Assembly: GCF_008329585.1 (NCBI RefSeq)
Contig: NZ_NPKP01000006.1
Location: forward strand, 62,001-126,000
Direction of reading: 5' to 3'
DNA: 64,000 nucleotides
DNA from: Mycolicibacterium sp. P9-22
GTDB lineage: Bacteria; Actinomycetota; Actinomycetes; Mycobacteriales; Mycobacteriaceae
The notes under the pieces are model-generated. The model saw only the letters and a list, made by a program, of their open reading frames with translations. It did no database searches and had not been told where the DNA came from. Numbering within the stretch: position 1 is the stretch's first letter; every line of letters starts with the position of its first letter. Positions 9,061 through 18,112 of this stretch are shown in pieces. Position numbers and translations under genes: made by a program.

Positions 9061-10119
9061 TCAGCGTGGCCGGCAGCCACAGGTGTCCCCGGCATGCAGG
9101 GATGGGTGTAACGACGTGGCATCCGCGTCGCGTCCGGCCGGAGCACCCGGTTCGCGAAGCAGCCGCCCGAGGGCGTGTTGGGCGATGGCCGCGACGGGCT
9201 GTTGCACGGCGGTGAGGCGAAACCAGCCGTACTCGTCGGCACCGCCGTCGAAACCGACCACCCGGATATCGTCGGGTACGCGTAATCCCGCATCCACGAC
9301 GGCACGGATGACCGCGGCCGACTGTCCATATGTGCCGACCACGAATGCGGGCGGCACACCGACGGTGGCGCGCAGATACGCCGTAACTGCCGTGTACGCG
9401 CCGGCGGGTGTCAGGTCTGTGCGGATGTGCTGCACCGAATCTCCCAGCACAGAAACGACACCTGCGAATCGCTGTTGCACCGTCTCGCGGTCGCCGTGGC
9501 GCGCGTCCGCAGCGGTGAATCCACCGACGAACGCGATGTCGGCGCACCCGTGCTGCCCGACGAGGTGTTCGGCGATCATCGCGCCGGCGCGCGCATGGTC
9601 GACGCCGACGATCTCGGTGTCCACCTCACCGCGGACATTGTGCATCCACACGACGGGAATACGTTCTCGGGCATATAGTTTCGCGATGCCTGGCGCGTCG
9701 GCGGCGCCGATCACCGCCAGGCCGTCGATGCCCACCTCGGCAAAGGCCGTCGCAAACTCCAGTTCGCGCTCCGGGTCGTAGCCGGTGTTACCGATCATGG
9801 TGAGGTGGTCGCGTGAGCGTGCTTCGAGCTCGATCCGCCCGACGAACTCACCGAACAGCGGCAGGGTCAGGTCCGGCACCAGCAGACCGATCTGCCGCCA
9901 GCGCCGTGGCCGGCGTAGCGCCCTGGCCCGATGGTCGGGCCGGTAGTCCAATTGCTCGATCGCCTCGATCACCCTGGCCCGCAACAACTCCGACACCGGC
10001 CGCGGACCGTTGTTGAGCACGTAGCTGACCACCGCCGTGGACGTGCCGGCGCGGCTCGCCACCTCCGCCAGCGTCGGACGTTTCCCCTTCACACCAGACG
10101 ACCTTTCGCTTGCCCGCAC
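9061..10119 (-). CDS. LacI-family transcriptional regulator
   Basis: 352 residues. N-terminal LacI helix-turn-helix (TLAEVASRAGTSTAVVSYVLN with hinge ALRRPRRWR) followed by a periplasmic-binding-protein-like effector domain (IGLLVPDLTLPLFGEF... GFDGGADEYGWFRLTAVQQP). An in-frame GTG at 10092 (protein starting VKGKRPTLAEV) has AAAGG upstream and may be the true start, as LacI proteins usually begin near that lysine. It is divergent from the arylsulfotransferase/ABC operon and the palindrome at 10183-10194 is a candidate operator. LacI proteins usually sense sugars; here the neighbours suggest an organosulfur or aryl ligand, which is inference. Confidence 0.92.
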   Translation of the reverse strand: MRASERSSGVKGKRPTLAEVASRAGTSTAVVSYVLNNGPRPVSELLRARVIEAIEQLDYRPDHRARALRRPRRWRQIGLLVPDLTLPLFGEFVGRIELEARSRDHLTMIGNTGYDPERELEFATAFAEVGIDGLAVIGAADAPGIAKLYARERIPVVWMHNVRGEVDTEIVGVDHARAGAMIAEHLVGQHGCADIAFVGGFTAADARHGDRETVQQRFAGVVSVLGDSVQHIRTDLTPAGAYTAVTAYLRATVGVPPAFVVGTYGQSAAVIRAVVDAGLRVPDDIRVVGFDGGADEYGWFRLTAVQQPVAAIAQHALGRLLREPGAPAGRDADATSLHPSLHAGDTCGCRPR

Positions 10120-10182
10120 CGCCGCATCAGAGTTTTGATCACGCCGATTGTGACGGTTCCACTCTGTCGGACCGACGTTACG

Positions 10183-10194
10183 CTAATCGATTAG
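10183..10194. promoter_or_regulatory. Candidate LacI-family operator (perfect palindrome)
   Basis: CTAATCGATTAG is a perfect 12-bp palindrome with a central CG, the usual form of LacI-family operators. It lies in the 129-bp gap between the divergent LacI gene and the arylsulfotransferase gene, 54 bp before the ATG of the latter. It could control both directions. Binding is inferred from form and position only. Confidence 0.6.
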
Positions 10195-10248
10195 ATCATT
10201 AACTCGCAGGACTCGAAGATGTAACACGACATTGGTGGAGTATTCGGC

Positions 10249-11568
10249 ATGGCATTCGTACGGCTCAGCGGCGTCACCTATCTCGACCCCGAATCAGTGC
10301 ACGACAGCTACGTGCTGTTCAGCGGCGCCGACTCGATCACCCGACTGATCGACCTCAACGGCAACGTCATTCATGAATGGCCGCATGCCGGGGTACCGCC
10401 CCGGCTACTCGACCCGGCGCTCAACGGCGGACGTGTCGGTGATGTCGGCGTGCAGTTGCAGGACAGCGGCGACGCCCGCGGCGGCATCTACGCCAACGGC
10501 ACCGTCGGGGTGCTCAGCTGGGATGGCGAACCGGTGTGGGAATGGGGGCAGCAGGCTCCGGGCGGCGCCGCCCGGCAGAACCACGACTGGGAGCTGCTGC
10601 CCAACGGCAATCGCCTGATCCTCGTGACCGTGCCGCGGGTGGTGCCGGATCTGGGCGACCAGACCACCGGCGATCAGGGTCTCTACGAGGTCACTCCGAG
10701 CGGGGAGATCGTGTGGCAGTGGTTGGCCGGAGATCACCTGGCGGAGTTCGGTTTCTCGGCGGCGGGCTGGACCGCGCTGCGTCAGACCGTGGCCCGCGAC
10801 CCCGAAGATCCGTGGGGCTACCTGGAGATGAACAGCGCCAAGACACTCGGACCCAACCGGTGGTACGACACCCTCGCCGACCCGGCGTTCCACCCCGACA
10901 ACATCCTGATCAGCTTGCGCAAGGCCAACATCATCGCCCTGATAGACAAGACGTCCGGCGCGATCGCGTGGCGACTGGGGCCCTACTACACCGCCGAGCC
11001 GGGGGCGCAGCACCAGCGCATCAACGCGCACAAGGTGCCTCGCCCGCTCGATCAGACTTCGGGACAGCACAACCCGCACATGATCGCCGCGGGGTTGCCC
11101 GGTGCGGGCAACATCCTGGTCTTCGACAATCAGGGCGGCGCGGGTTACCCGCCGGCGCCGATCGGCATCTACGCCGGATCGCGGGTGCTCGAAATCGACC
11201 CCCGCACAGAGGAGATCGTCTGGCAGTACACGGCCGAAGATTCCGGGCGTCCCACCTGGACATTCTTCAGCTCATTCGTCAGCAACGCACAACGACTTCC
11301 CAACGGGAACACCCTCATCACCGAGGGCATGCAGGGCCGGCTGTTTCAGGTGACACCCGACGGGGACGTCGTCTGGGAGTACCACAGTCCCTACCAGGGC
11401 TACGGCGTGGCGGGCGAGCCCGAGGTCAAGCATCCCAGAGTGCCCGGCGTCGACCGGCTGTCGCTCACCGCACTCGTCTACCGCGCGCAGGCCGTGCCCT
11501 TCGAGTGGACACCCGAGGGCACCGCCCGGACACCCCTGACACCCGTCGGGATCCCCTCGAATCCCTGA
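10249..11568 (+). CDS. Arylsulfotransferase (ASST)-like beta-propeller protein
   Basis: 439 residues resembling the bacterial arylsulfotransferase family: repeated propeller blades with the pattern W.......LPNGN.L (NHDWELLPNGNRLIL; NAQRLPNGNTLITEG) and conserved His-bearing segments (INAHKVPRP, HNPHMIAAG). The family transfers sulfate between phenolic compounds without PAPS. No signal peptide is visible (it begins MAFVRLSGVTYLDPES), unlike the periplasmic E. coli type, so it may act in the cytoplasm. It is followed closely by a sulfonate/taurine-type ABC transporter, suggesting joint use of an imported aryl sulfate or sulfonate. Probably controlled by the divergent LacI regulator. Confidence 0.82.
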   Translation: MAFVRLSGVTYLDPESVHDSYVLFSGADSITRLIDLNGNVIHEWPHAGVPPRLLDPALNGGRVGDVGVQLQDSGDARGGIYANGTVGVLSWDGEPVWEWGQQAPGGAARQNHDWELLPNGNRLILVTVPRVVPDLGDQTTGDQGLYEVTPSGEIVWQWLAGDHLAEFGFSAAGWTALRQTVARDPEDPWGYLEMNSAKTLGPNRWYDTLADPAFHPDNILISLRKANIIALIDKTSGAIAWRLGPYYTAEPGAQHQRINAHKVPRPLDQTSGQHNPHMIAAGLPGAGNILVFDNQGGAGYPPAPIGIYAGSRVLEIDPRTEEIVWQYTAEDSGRPTWTFFSSFVSNAQRLPNGNTLITEGMQGRLFQVTPDGDVVWEYHSPYQGYGVAGEPEVKHPRVPGVDRLSLTALVYRAQAVPFEWTPEGTARTPLTPVGIPSNP

Positions 11569-11606
11569 CACAGCAGGTAATCCACCACACCATGAAGAGG
11601 TCGGCG

Positions 11607-12470
11607 ATGTCACCACAAGCAGCAGATCTGGTGTCCGGTTCACCACCGTCAGCAGTCGAGCGTCCCGGGCCGCGCCCGGCGACGCGGCGATCCCGCGCAC
11701 TGGCAGCACTTTCCCGGCTGCGTCCCCTTGGCTGGACGGTCGCCGGACTACTGCTCGCCGCGAGTGTCTGGTCCGTGGTTGTCGCCTCCGGCCAATTCCC
11801 CAGGCAGCTGTTCCCCAGCGTGCCCGAGATCCTCTCGGCCGGAGCAACGCTGTGGTCGGATGGGCTGCTGGTCGCCGATATCGGAGCCAGTTTACGCAGG
11901 GCCGCAGCGGGATTCGTGATAGGGACGGCCATCGGCGTCGCGGTGGCGGTGCTCACGGCCACCACAACCACGGGCCGCAGGCTTCTTCAGCCGGTACTAC
12001 GGGTCTTTTCCCCGATCCCGACCATCGGACTGGTGCCGCTGGCCATCCTGTGGTTCGGGCTGGGTGAGAACAGCAAGACGTTGGTGATCGCCCTCGGCGT
12101 TTTCGTCCCGGTGTGGATCAACAGCCACGCCGGATTGTCCAGCACCCCGGCCGATTATCTCAAGGCGGCCCGCTGCCTCGGCGCGAGCCGCCGGCAGACA
12201 TTGCGTCGGGTGGTTCTCCCCGAAGCCGGACCCGATATCGTCTCGGGCCTGAGAGTGGGGGCCGCGATGGCTTTCGTACTCATCGTCGTCGCCGAGATGA
12301 CCGGCACCACCTGGGGCATCGGATACCGGATCTATCAGGCACAGCTGTTCTCCCAGGCCGACCGGCTCATCTTCTGCCTGATCGTGCTGGGAATCCTGGG
12401 CGCACTGTGTGATCACCTCCTCGACTCGGCCACCAGGCCGCTGACCCGCTGGGCGCAGGAGGAACGCTGA
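11607..12470 (+). CDS. ABC transporter permease, SsuC/TauC type
   Basis: 287 residues with about six membrane helices and the BPD_transp_1 cytoplasmic loop (DYLKAARCLGASRRQTLRRVVLPEAGPDIVSGLRVG), the EAA loop of nitrate/sulfonate/taurine permeases. The N-terminus carries a Pro/Arg-rich cytoplasmic tail. ATG at 11607 is chosen for the GAAGAGG six bases upstream; an in-frame ATG at 11592 is possible. Its stop is one base from the ATPase gene start. It works with the ATPase (12472) and the lipid-anchored binding protein (13252). Confidence 0.9.
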   Translation: MSPQAADLVSGSPPSAVERPGPRPATRRSRALAALSRLRPLGWTVAGLLLAASVWSVVVASGQFPRQLFPSVPEILSAGATLWSDGLLVADIGASLRRAAAGFVIGTAIGVAVAVLTATTTTGRRLLQPVLRVFSPIPTIGLVPLAILWFGLGENSKTLVIALGVFVPVWINSHAGLSSTPADYLKAARCLGASRRQTLRRVVLPEAGPDIVSGLRVGAAMAFVLIVVAEMTGTTWGIGYRIYQAQLFSQADRLIFCLIVLGILGALCDHLLDSATRPLTRWAQEER

Positions 12471-12471
12471 T

Positions 12472-13230
12472 ATGGCGCTGGAGACGATCGACCTCGTGGT
12501 GCGGTTCCCCGGCAAGCCGGAACCAACCCTCAAGAACATCTCGATGACCATTCCCGACGGATCCTTCGCCGTACTGGTCGGCGCATCCGGGAGCGGCAAG
12601 TCGACCCTGCTGCACTGTCTGGCAGGCCTGATCACCCCGTCATCCGGCATTGTCACCGACAACGGTGACGATGTCGTGGCACCGCACCCCAGCCGCGGGG
12701 TCGCATTCCAACGCGATGTGCTGTTCCCGTGGATGTCTGTGGCCGACAATATCGAATTCGCCCTGGCAGCAAGGCGATTGCCCAAGAGCGACCGCACAGA
12801 CCAGATCCACGAGCTACTGAGCCTGGTCGGCCTCGGCGAAGAAGTGGCCCGACAGCGGCCCACCGAACTCTCCGGCGGCATGCGGCAGCGGGTGAGCATC
12901 GCGCGGGTGCTGGCCGGCGAACCCACCGTGATGCTCATGGATGAGCCGTTCGCCGCGCTCGACGCCCTCACCCGGCTGCGCATGCAGGACCTGTTGATCG
13001 ATCTGTGGACGCGCCTGAACAGGACCGTCGTGTTCGTCACGCACGATATCGACGAAGCGATCCGGCTCGGCGACACCATCAGCGTGCTGCGCGACGGTCA
13101 GATCATCGAGCGCATCGAGAACCCGTTGAGCAGACCACGACCCGCCGACGCACTGGCCGACCAGAGCGGCTACAGCGAGGTCCGCAAGGTCCTGCACCAC
13201 CGCCTCGGCGTCGACCACGCCGCGCACTGA
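12472..13230 (+). CDS. ABC transporter ATP-binding protein, SsuB/TauB type
   Basis: 252 residues with all ABC ATPase motifs: Walker A GASGSGKST (37-45), signature LSGGMRQR, Walker B VMLMDEPFAALD and the switch His in VFVTHDIDEA. Closest in kind to nitrate/sulfonate/taurine importers. It begins one base after the permease stop (TGA-T-ATG), so translation is coupled. It energises uptake together with the permease and the binding protein downstream. Confidence 0.93.
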   Translation: MALETIDLVVRFPGKPEPTLKNISMTIPDGSFAVLVGASGSGKSTLLHCLAGLITPSSGIVTDNGDDVVAPHPSRGVAFQRDVLFPWMSVADNIEFALAARRLPKSDRTDQIHELLSLVGLGEEVARQRPTELSGGMRQRVSIARVLAGEPTVMLMDEPFAALDALTRLRMQDLLIDLWTRLNRTVVFVTHDIDEAIRLGDTISVLRDGQIIERIENPLSRPRPADALADQSGYSEVRKVLHHRLGVDHAAH

Positions 13231-13251
13231 ACCCAACCGAGGAGCAACATC

Positions 13252-14217
13252 ATGAACAGCACCCTGCGGCGCCTCATCGCCGCCACCGTGGCGGCCGCCG
13301 CCGTCACCGGACTCACCGCCTGCTCATCGGCGGGCAGTTCCGATACCCAAGAGTTGACGGTCGGATTCGTGGTGGACCCGTCCTGGGCCCAGATACCGGT
13401 CGCCGTCGACACCAAACTCTTCGAGCAACGCAACATCCGGGTCAATGTGGTGAACTTCCAGTCCGGCGTCGAGGCGCTGCAGGCCGCCGCGGCCGGTCAG
13501 GTCGACATCACGACGGCCGCCGACGTGCCGACGTCGGCCGCGCTGCTGCGATCGCCCACCCTTCGAGTCGTCGCCGACGGATCACGATGGGAAGGCTCCC
13601 GGATCGTGGCGCGCCGCAGCGCGGGTATCGAGAACATTCAGGATCTCGCCGGAAAGTCCATCGGCACACCCCTGGGCACCAGCGCAGCGTACTTCATTGC
13701 AAATGCGCTGTCGCACAGCAATGTCGAGGCGCAGCTGGTCCAGGTGTCCCCGTCGGCGATGGTCACTGCGGCAACTCAGCACAATGTCGATGCCGTGTCG
13801 ATATTCCAGCCCTACCAAGCCCAGACGGTGCAGGCACTGGGGCCCGACGCGATCGAACTGACCGGCGGAACCTACAACCAGCACAGTCTGTTCCTGGCCA
13901 CCGAGAATTCGATCGCCGGTAAGGCCGCTGCGATCACCTCATTCTTCGCCGCGCTCCAGGATGCTGGCACGGCGCTGTCGCGCCGCGACGATTCGGCGGT
14001 CGACGCGGTGGCCAAGGCCACCCAACTCGATGCCGAGCTGCTGGACACCGTGCTCACCGAGTTCGACTTCACCCTGCAACTGAAACCCGATCTGGCAACG
14101 AAACTCACCGAGCTCGGCGAGTGGGCCAAGACGCAGAAGTCCATCGACCCGACCACCCAGTTGCCGGATTATGCGCAGTTCCTCGACAGTCAGTTCCTGC
14201 CGAACCCGGCTCCCTGA
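13252..14217 (+). CDS. ABC transporter substrate-binding lipoprotein (SsuA/NMT1-like)
   Basis: 321 residues. Signal peptide with lipobox LTAC (Cys24) and a NMT1/SsuA-like periplasmic-binding domain: VGFVVDPSWAQIPVAVDTKLFEQRNI, then AAAGQVDITTAADVPTSAAL and LAGKSIGTPLGTSAAYF, patterns typical of binding proteins for sulfonates, nitrate or thiamine precursors. A GAGGAGC site lies just upstream. Last gene of the presumed LacI-controlled operon. The ligand is not determined by sequence; the ASST-like neighbour argues for an organosulfur compound. Confidence 0.9.
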   Translation: MNSTLRRLIAATVAAAAVTGLTACSSAGSSDTQELTVGFVVDPSWAQIPVAVDTKLFEQRNIRVNVVNFQSGVEALQAAAAGQVDITTAADVPTSAALLRSPTLRVVADGSRWEGSRIVARRSAGIENIQDLAGKSIGTPLGTSAAYFIANALSHSNVEAQLVQVSPSAMVTAATQHNVDAVSIFQPYQAQTVQALGPDAIELTGGTYNQHSLFLATENSIAGKAAAITSFFAALQDAGTALSRRDDSAVDAVAKATQLDAELLDTVLTEFDFTLQLKPDLATKLTELGEWAKTQKSIDPTTQLPDYAQFLDSQFLPNPAP

Positions 14218-14228
14218 CGCGCGCCGTC

Positions 14229-14564
14229 ATGGCAGCAGAAGAGCCCGATTATCGATTCACGCTGGCCAACGAACGCACCTTCCTGGCCTGGATCCGAACA
14301 GGTTTGGCATTACTCGCCGCCGGTGTGATCATCGGCGAGTTGTTGGTGACACCCGGGCCGCACGGTCGTGAACTCGCGCTACTGGCCATCCTCTGCACGG
14401 TGACCGCGGCGGTGATCTCGGTGGCCGCGTTTCGCCGGTGGCGGCGGGTGCAGGAGGCGATGGCCCGCCACCAGCCGTTGCCGCGCCCCAACATGCTCAT
14501 GCGGTTGACCGTGGCGATGCTGTGCCTGGGCTCGATCGCCTGCATCGCCCTGGTGATCTCATGA
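14229..14564 (+). CDS. DUF202 family small membrane protein (first of pair)
   Basis: 111 residues with three membrane helices. The N-terminal motif LANERTFLAWIRTGLALLAAG is the hallmark of DUF202 (YidH-type) proteins. Function unknown. It overlaps the next DUF202 gene by 4 bp (ATGA), so the two are co-translated and may form a hetero-oligomer. It begins 11 bp after the binding-protein gene but is probably not part of that transporter. Confidence 0.88.
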   Translation: MAAEEPDYRFTLANERTFLAWIRTGLALLAAGVIIGELLVTPGPHGRELALLAILCTVTAAVISVAAFRRWRRVQEAMARHQPLPRPNMLMRLTVAMLCLGSIACIALVIS

Positions 14565-14839
14565 ACGAGTTGCAGTCCGAGCGCACGGTGCTGGCCTGGT
14601 GGCGGACCACGCTGGGCGCCACCGGCATCACCGTGCTGGCGCTGCGCGCCTGGATGATGCACCGTTCCGTCATCGAGCTGGCGGTGTTGCTGTGCTGTGC
14701 CGCCGGGTTGGCCGCGCTGGTCGCGGTCACCCTCATGCGCCACCCGCATCACCGCGCCGCGGCGGCTCTGATGCTCACCATCAGCGGGCCACCGGCTGTG
14801 GCGAGCCTCTGTGTGCTGGCGGGTGTTCTCCTCGGCTGA
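14561..14839 (+). CDS. DUF202 family small membrane protein (second of pair)
   Basis: 92 residues with three membrane helices and the DUF202 N-terminal motif in the form LQSERTVLAWWRTTLGATG. It is the diverged paralogue of the preceding gene and overlaps it by 4 bp. DUF202 proteins often occur as tandem pairs in actinobacteria; no biochemical role is established. Confidence 0.87.
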   Translation: MNELQSERTVLAWWRTTLGATGITVLALRAWMMHRSVIELAVLLCCAAGLAALVAVTLMRHPHHRAAAALMLTISGPPAVASLCVLAGVLLG

Positions 14840-14894
14840 GGCACCCGCGTTGCGGTGCCCGGCCAACCCGGGACCACCCGGTAGCCTCGAACTC

Positions 14895-15449
14895 GTGGCA
14901 GGCAGGGCGACGCGGGCAGCAGCGTGCATCGGGGCCGGCGCCATCGCGCTGACCGCGCTGCTCGCCGGATGCAGTGACAGCACCGACGGAACCCCGGTCG
15001 GTTCGGCGCCCTCGGGCACCGAACCGGACTTCCCGACGACACGACCCAGTCGCACCACATCCACGACACCGCCCGCGCCACCGACGTCGGCCACCCCGGT
15101 ACCCGCCGGCCCCGAGGCCCTCACACCGCAGAACGGCTACGTCTACCTCGAGACGAAATCGGGGTTGACCCGCTGCCAGCTCAACGTCGAGGCGGTGAGT
15201 TGCGAAGCCGAGTTCGAAAAGTCGCCGAGCATCGACGGATTCCCGGCCAACGGCGTCAACCTCAACGCCGATGGTGCCGTCACCTGGGTTTCCGGGAATC
15301 TCGGCGACATCCCGACCGTGCCGCTGGAGTACCGCACGTACACCGCGCTGGGCTGGACCATCGAGGCGTCCGAGGCCGGCACGCGTTTCACCAACGACGG
15401 CACCGGGCATGGCATGTTCGTCCGAATCGAAGGTGTGGAGACGTACTGA
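14895..15449 (+). CDS. Secreted lipoprotein, mycobacterial, function unknown
   Basis: 184 residues. GTG start, Ala-rich signal peptide with lipobox LLAGC (Cys26), a Thr/Pro/Ser-rich linker (about 30-80), and a globular C-terminal domain with two Cys (LTRCQLNVEAVSCEAEF) that probably form a disulfide. The C-terminal part with WVSGNLGDIP and YTALGWTIEA resembles conserved mycobacterial exported proteins without known function. It is 16 bp before the TIGR03085 gene. Confidence 0.78.
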   Translation: MAGRATRAAACIGAGAIALTALLAGCSDSTDGTPVGSAPSGTEPDFPTTRPSRTTSTTPPAPPTSATPVPAGPEALTPQNGYVYLETKSGLTRCQLNVEAVSCEAEFEKSPSIDGFPANGVNLNADGAVTWVSGNLGDIPTVPLEYRTYTALGWTIEASEAGTRFTNDGTGHGMFVRIEGVETY

Positions 15450-15465
15450 TGGACCGGGTACCGAA

Positions 15466-16089
15466 ATGACCGTCGCCCGCAAGGAACGTGCGGCGCTGGT
15501 GGACACCATGCGGGCCGCCGGGCCCGACGCACCCACGCTGTGCGAGGGCTGGAACACCCGCGATCTGGCCGCGCATCTGGTGGTCCGCGAACGCCGCCTC
15601 GACGCCGCGCCCGGGATCCTGGTGCCCAGGCTGGCCGGCTACACCGCCCGCGTGCAGGAGCAGGTGACGGCCTCGACCGACTGGCCCCAACTGCTCGCTC
15701 AGGTGGCGGCCGGACCGCCGCTGTACTCGCCGTTCATCCTGCTCGACCCGCTGGTGAACGTCGCCGAGATGTTCATCCACCACGAGGACGTCCGTCGTGC
15801 CGGAATGACCTGGGAGCCAAGGGTTCTCGATGACGATACGACGGCCTCGCTGGCACGCCAGGTCAGCTCGTTCGCGCGGATGACGCTGTCGAAGGCACCC
15901 GCCCGAGTCTCGCTGACCACGCCGCAGGGCAAGGTGCTGAGCACGGCGGGCAAGGGTCCGCCGGTGACGATCACCGGCGATCCCGGCGAACTGCTGCTGT
16001 TCTCCGCCGGACGCGAACCGGCACGGGTGAGCTTCGACGGGGACGCCGACGCCATCGCCGCGGTGCAGCGTAGCCGCCGCGGTCTCTAG
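15466..16089 (+). CDS. TIGR03085-type protein (DinB/MDMPI superfamily)
   Basis: 207 residues. It begins ARKERAALVDTMRAAGPDAPTLCEGWNTRDLAAHLVVRE, where the LCEGW..DLAAHL motif is the N-terminal metal-binding helix of the mycothiol-dependent maleylpyruvate isomerase superfamily; the second ligand region is EMFIHHEDVRR. The C-terminal SCP2-like part (KVLSTAGKGPPVTITGDPGELLLFSAGR) fits TIGR03085. Substrate unknown; a mycothiol-linked transfer or isomerisation is plausible. Confidence 0.85.
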   Translation: MTVARKERAALVDTMRAAGPDAPTLCEGWNTRDLAAHLVVRERRLDAAPGILVPRLAGYTARVQEQVTASTDWPQLLAQVAAGPPLYSPFILLDPLVNVAEMFIHHEDVRRAGMTWEPRVLDDDTTASLARQVSSFARMTLSKAPARVSLTTPQGKVLSTAGKGPPVTITGDPGELLLFSAGREPARVSFDGDADAIAAVQRSRRGL

Positions 16090-16092
16090 GCG

Positions 16093-16710
16093 ATGTCTGC
16101 GACCCTCGCCGATTACCTGTGGTGGCAGTCGTTTCGGCCGGATTGGGCCGGCGCCCACTGTGTGACGCTGATCAGCGATAGCACGTCACCTCAGGTGATC
16201 GACGCACTCGGCGGGCGCACCGTGGCGCAGGTGTCGGGTATCGACGCGTTGATGGCGCGAAGCTTCGAGCACTGGGGTGACACCCACGATCCCGAAGCGG
16301 CGATCATCGGCGTCACCGATACCGGTGCCGGCTGGGCTCTGATCGCCGAGGTGAACGGATATCTCGGTGTCACACCCGAACTGATCGCGCCGGTGTCCGC
16401 CGACCGGACGGTCGTATCGCACTTTCGCAATGTCAACGCGGTGTACCGGTTCAACTGGTGGCGAGACGGGCAATTGCTGACCGACCTGGATCTGTTGTTC
16501 CCCGCCGAGCGTTTCGGCACCGAACCCGATGCGCTGACCGCCGACATCGCGGGTGTCGGCATCCCGCTGGATGACGAGGACGTCTCCGCGGTCGATCTCT
16601 CCGCGGCGGCCTTCGCGCTTGCCGAGCGCATCACCGGCGTCGCCTGCACTCCCGAACTGTTCGAGCAGGCCGCGTTCACGGTCGCGATCGCGCCGATGCC
16701 CGGCGGCTAG
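16093..16710 (+). CDS. DUF6461-like protein
   Basis: 205 residues, cytoplasmic, no signal peptide. The arrangement YLWWQSFRPDWAGAHCVTLI, a central GWALIAEVNGYLGVTPEL and the downstream VVSHFRNVNAVYRFNWWRDGQLLTDLD resembles the actinobacterial DUF6461 family, which has no known function. It starts 3 bp after the TIGR03085 stop and ends 10 bp before the LLM oxidoreductase, so all three are probably co-transcribed. Confidence 0.72.
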   Translation: MSATLADYLWWQSFRPDWAGAHCVTLISDSTSPQVIDALGGRTVAQVSGIDALMARSFEHWGDTHDPEAAIIGVTDTGAGWALIAEVNGYLGVTPELIAPVSADRTVVSHFRNVNAVYRFNWWRDGQLLTDLDLLFPAERFGTEPDALTADIAGVGIPLDDEDVSAVDLSAAAFALAERITGVACTPELFEQAAFTVAIAPMPGG

Positions 16711-16720
16711 GGTGGAACCC

Positions 16721-17662
16721 ATGCCTTCCCTCGACTTCCGTGTCTTCGTCGAACCCCAGCAGGGCGCGAGCTACGCCGATCAGCTCGCCGTCGCCCAAGC
16801 CGCCGAACAGCTGGGGTACTCCGCCTTCTTCCGGTCCGACCACTACGTGGCCATGGCCGGTGACGGCCTGCCCGGCCCCACCGATTCCTGGGTGACGCTG
16901 GCCGGCATCGCGCGGGAGACCAACACCATCCGGTTGGGCACCATGGTCACCTCGGCGACCTTCCGGCACCCGGGGCCGTTGGCCATCGCCGTCGCGCAGG
17001 TAGACGAAATGAGCGGTGGCCGAGTCGAACTCGGGATCGGCGCCGGGTGGTTCGAGGCCGAGCACGCGGCGTACGCCATCCCGTTCCCGCCGTTGGGTGA
17101 GCGTTTCGACCGGCTCACCGAGCAGCTGCACATCCTGACCGGGCTGTGGGACACCCCGGTCTTCGAGACCTTCGACTACGCGGGAACGCATTACACCGTC
17201 AAGGATTCGCCCGCGCTGCCCAAGCCCGCGCAGACACCGCACCCGCCGATCATCATCGGCGGCGGCGGCCCCAAACGGACCCCGGCGCTGACCGCGCAGT
17301 TCGCCGACGAGTTCAACATCCCGTTCGCCTCGCTGGAAGACCTGACGGCGCAGTACGACCGGGTCGCCACCGCAGTGGCCGACGCCGGCCGCGCGCCGGA
17401 CTCGCTGGTCTACTCGGCCTGCTTCGTGCTGTGCGCCGGCAGCGGCGAATCCGAACTGACCCGGCGCGCCGCGGCGATCGGCCGGGAACTCGATGAGATG
17501 CGCGGCAACTCACCGGTGGCGGGCACCGCCGACGAGATCGTGGACAAGCTGGGCGCCTTCGCCCGGGCCGGAGTCCAGCGGGTCTACCTGCAGGTTCTGG
17601 ACATGTCCGATCTCGACCACCTGGCGTTCTTCTCCTCGGAGGTCATCCGGCAGCTGGATTGA
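16721..17662 (+). CDS. LLM-class F420-dependent oxidoreductase
   Basis: 313 residues of the luciferase-like monooxygenase fold: N-terminal DFRVFVEPQQGASYADQL..A..AEQLGYSAFFRSDHY, TNTIRLGTMVTSATFRHPG, GGRVELGIGAGWFEAEH and PPIIIGGGGPKRTPALTAQFADEFN. This matches the TIGR03560-type F420-linked family of mycobacteria. F420 rather than FMN is inferred from the lineage and the motif set. Substrate not predictable. Confidence 0.88.
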   Translation: MPSLDFRVFVEPQQGASYADQLAVAQAAEQLGYSAFFRSDHYVAMAGDGLPGPTDSWVTLAGIARETNTIRLGTMVTSATFRHPGPLAIAVAQVDEMSGGRVELGIGAGWFEAEHAAYAIPFPPLGERFDRLTEQLHILTGLWDTPVFETFDYAGTHYTVKDSPALPKPAQTPHPPIIIGGGGPKRTPALTAQFADEFNIPFASLEDLTAQYDRVATAVADAGRAPDSLVYSACFVLCAGSGESELTRRAAAIGRELDEMRGNSPVAGTADEIVDKLGAFARAGVQRVYLQVLDMSDLDHLAFFSSEVIRQLD

Positions 17663-17678
17663 TCCGGGGCTACTATCG

Positions 17679-18101
17679 GTGGCCGTGACGGGCGATCCCA
17701 AGTGGCATGAGCGAACGCCCACCCTGCTGGCGGCCAGCGTGGCCGCACTCGCGGCCATCGGCCTGATCGTGTGGTTGACGATGTTCGTGGTCCGGCAGGC
17801 CACCACCACCGAGCCGGCACCGCTGGAGTACATGACACCGTTCTCGGATTCGTCATCGTCCACCGGCACCTCGTCGACCACCACCTCGACGATCACCAGC
17901 ACCAGGCCGCCGGAGACGACCGACATCACCGATGTGATCGGCCCGTCCTCGTCGTCGGAGACCACATCGTCATCGCCGTCGGAGCGACCGTCGCGCACCC
18001 CGCGGTCCCGCTCCGATGATGAGGACGACGAGGACGAGACCACCACGACGCGGCGCCGGGCCCGTCAGAACGAGACCAGGACGCTGTACCCGGCGCCCTG
18101 A
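17679..18101 (+). CDS. Single-pass membrane protein with Ser/Thr-rich tail
   Basis: 140 residues. A short N-terminus (GDPKWHERTPT), one membrane helix (LLAASVAALAAIGLIVWLTMFVV), then a Ser/Thr/Asp-rich external or internal tail ending in an acidic run and RRRARQNETRTLYPAP. GTG at 17679 or 17685 are both possible starts. No domain recognised; the composition suggests a disordered, possibly glycosylated or phosphorylated tail. It lies between the LLM gene and the convergent iniC. Confidence 0.65.
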   Translation: MAVTGDPKWHERTPTLLAASVAALAAIGLIVWLTMFVVRQATTTEPAPLEYMTPFSDSSSSTGTSSTTTSTITSTRPPETTDITDVIGPSSSSETTSSSPSERPSRTPRSRSDDEDDEDETTTTRRRARQNETRTLYPAP

Positions 18102-18112
18102 CGCGCCGGCGC

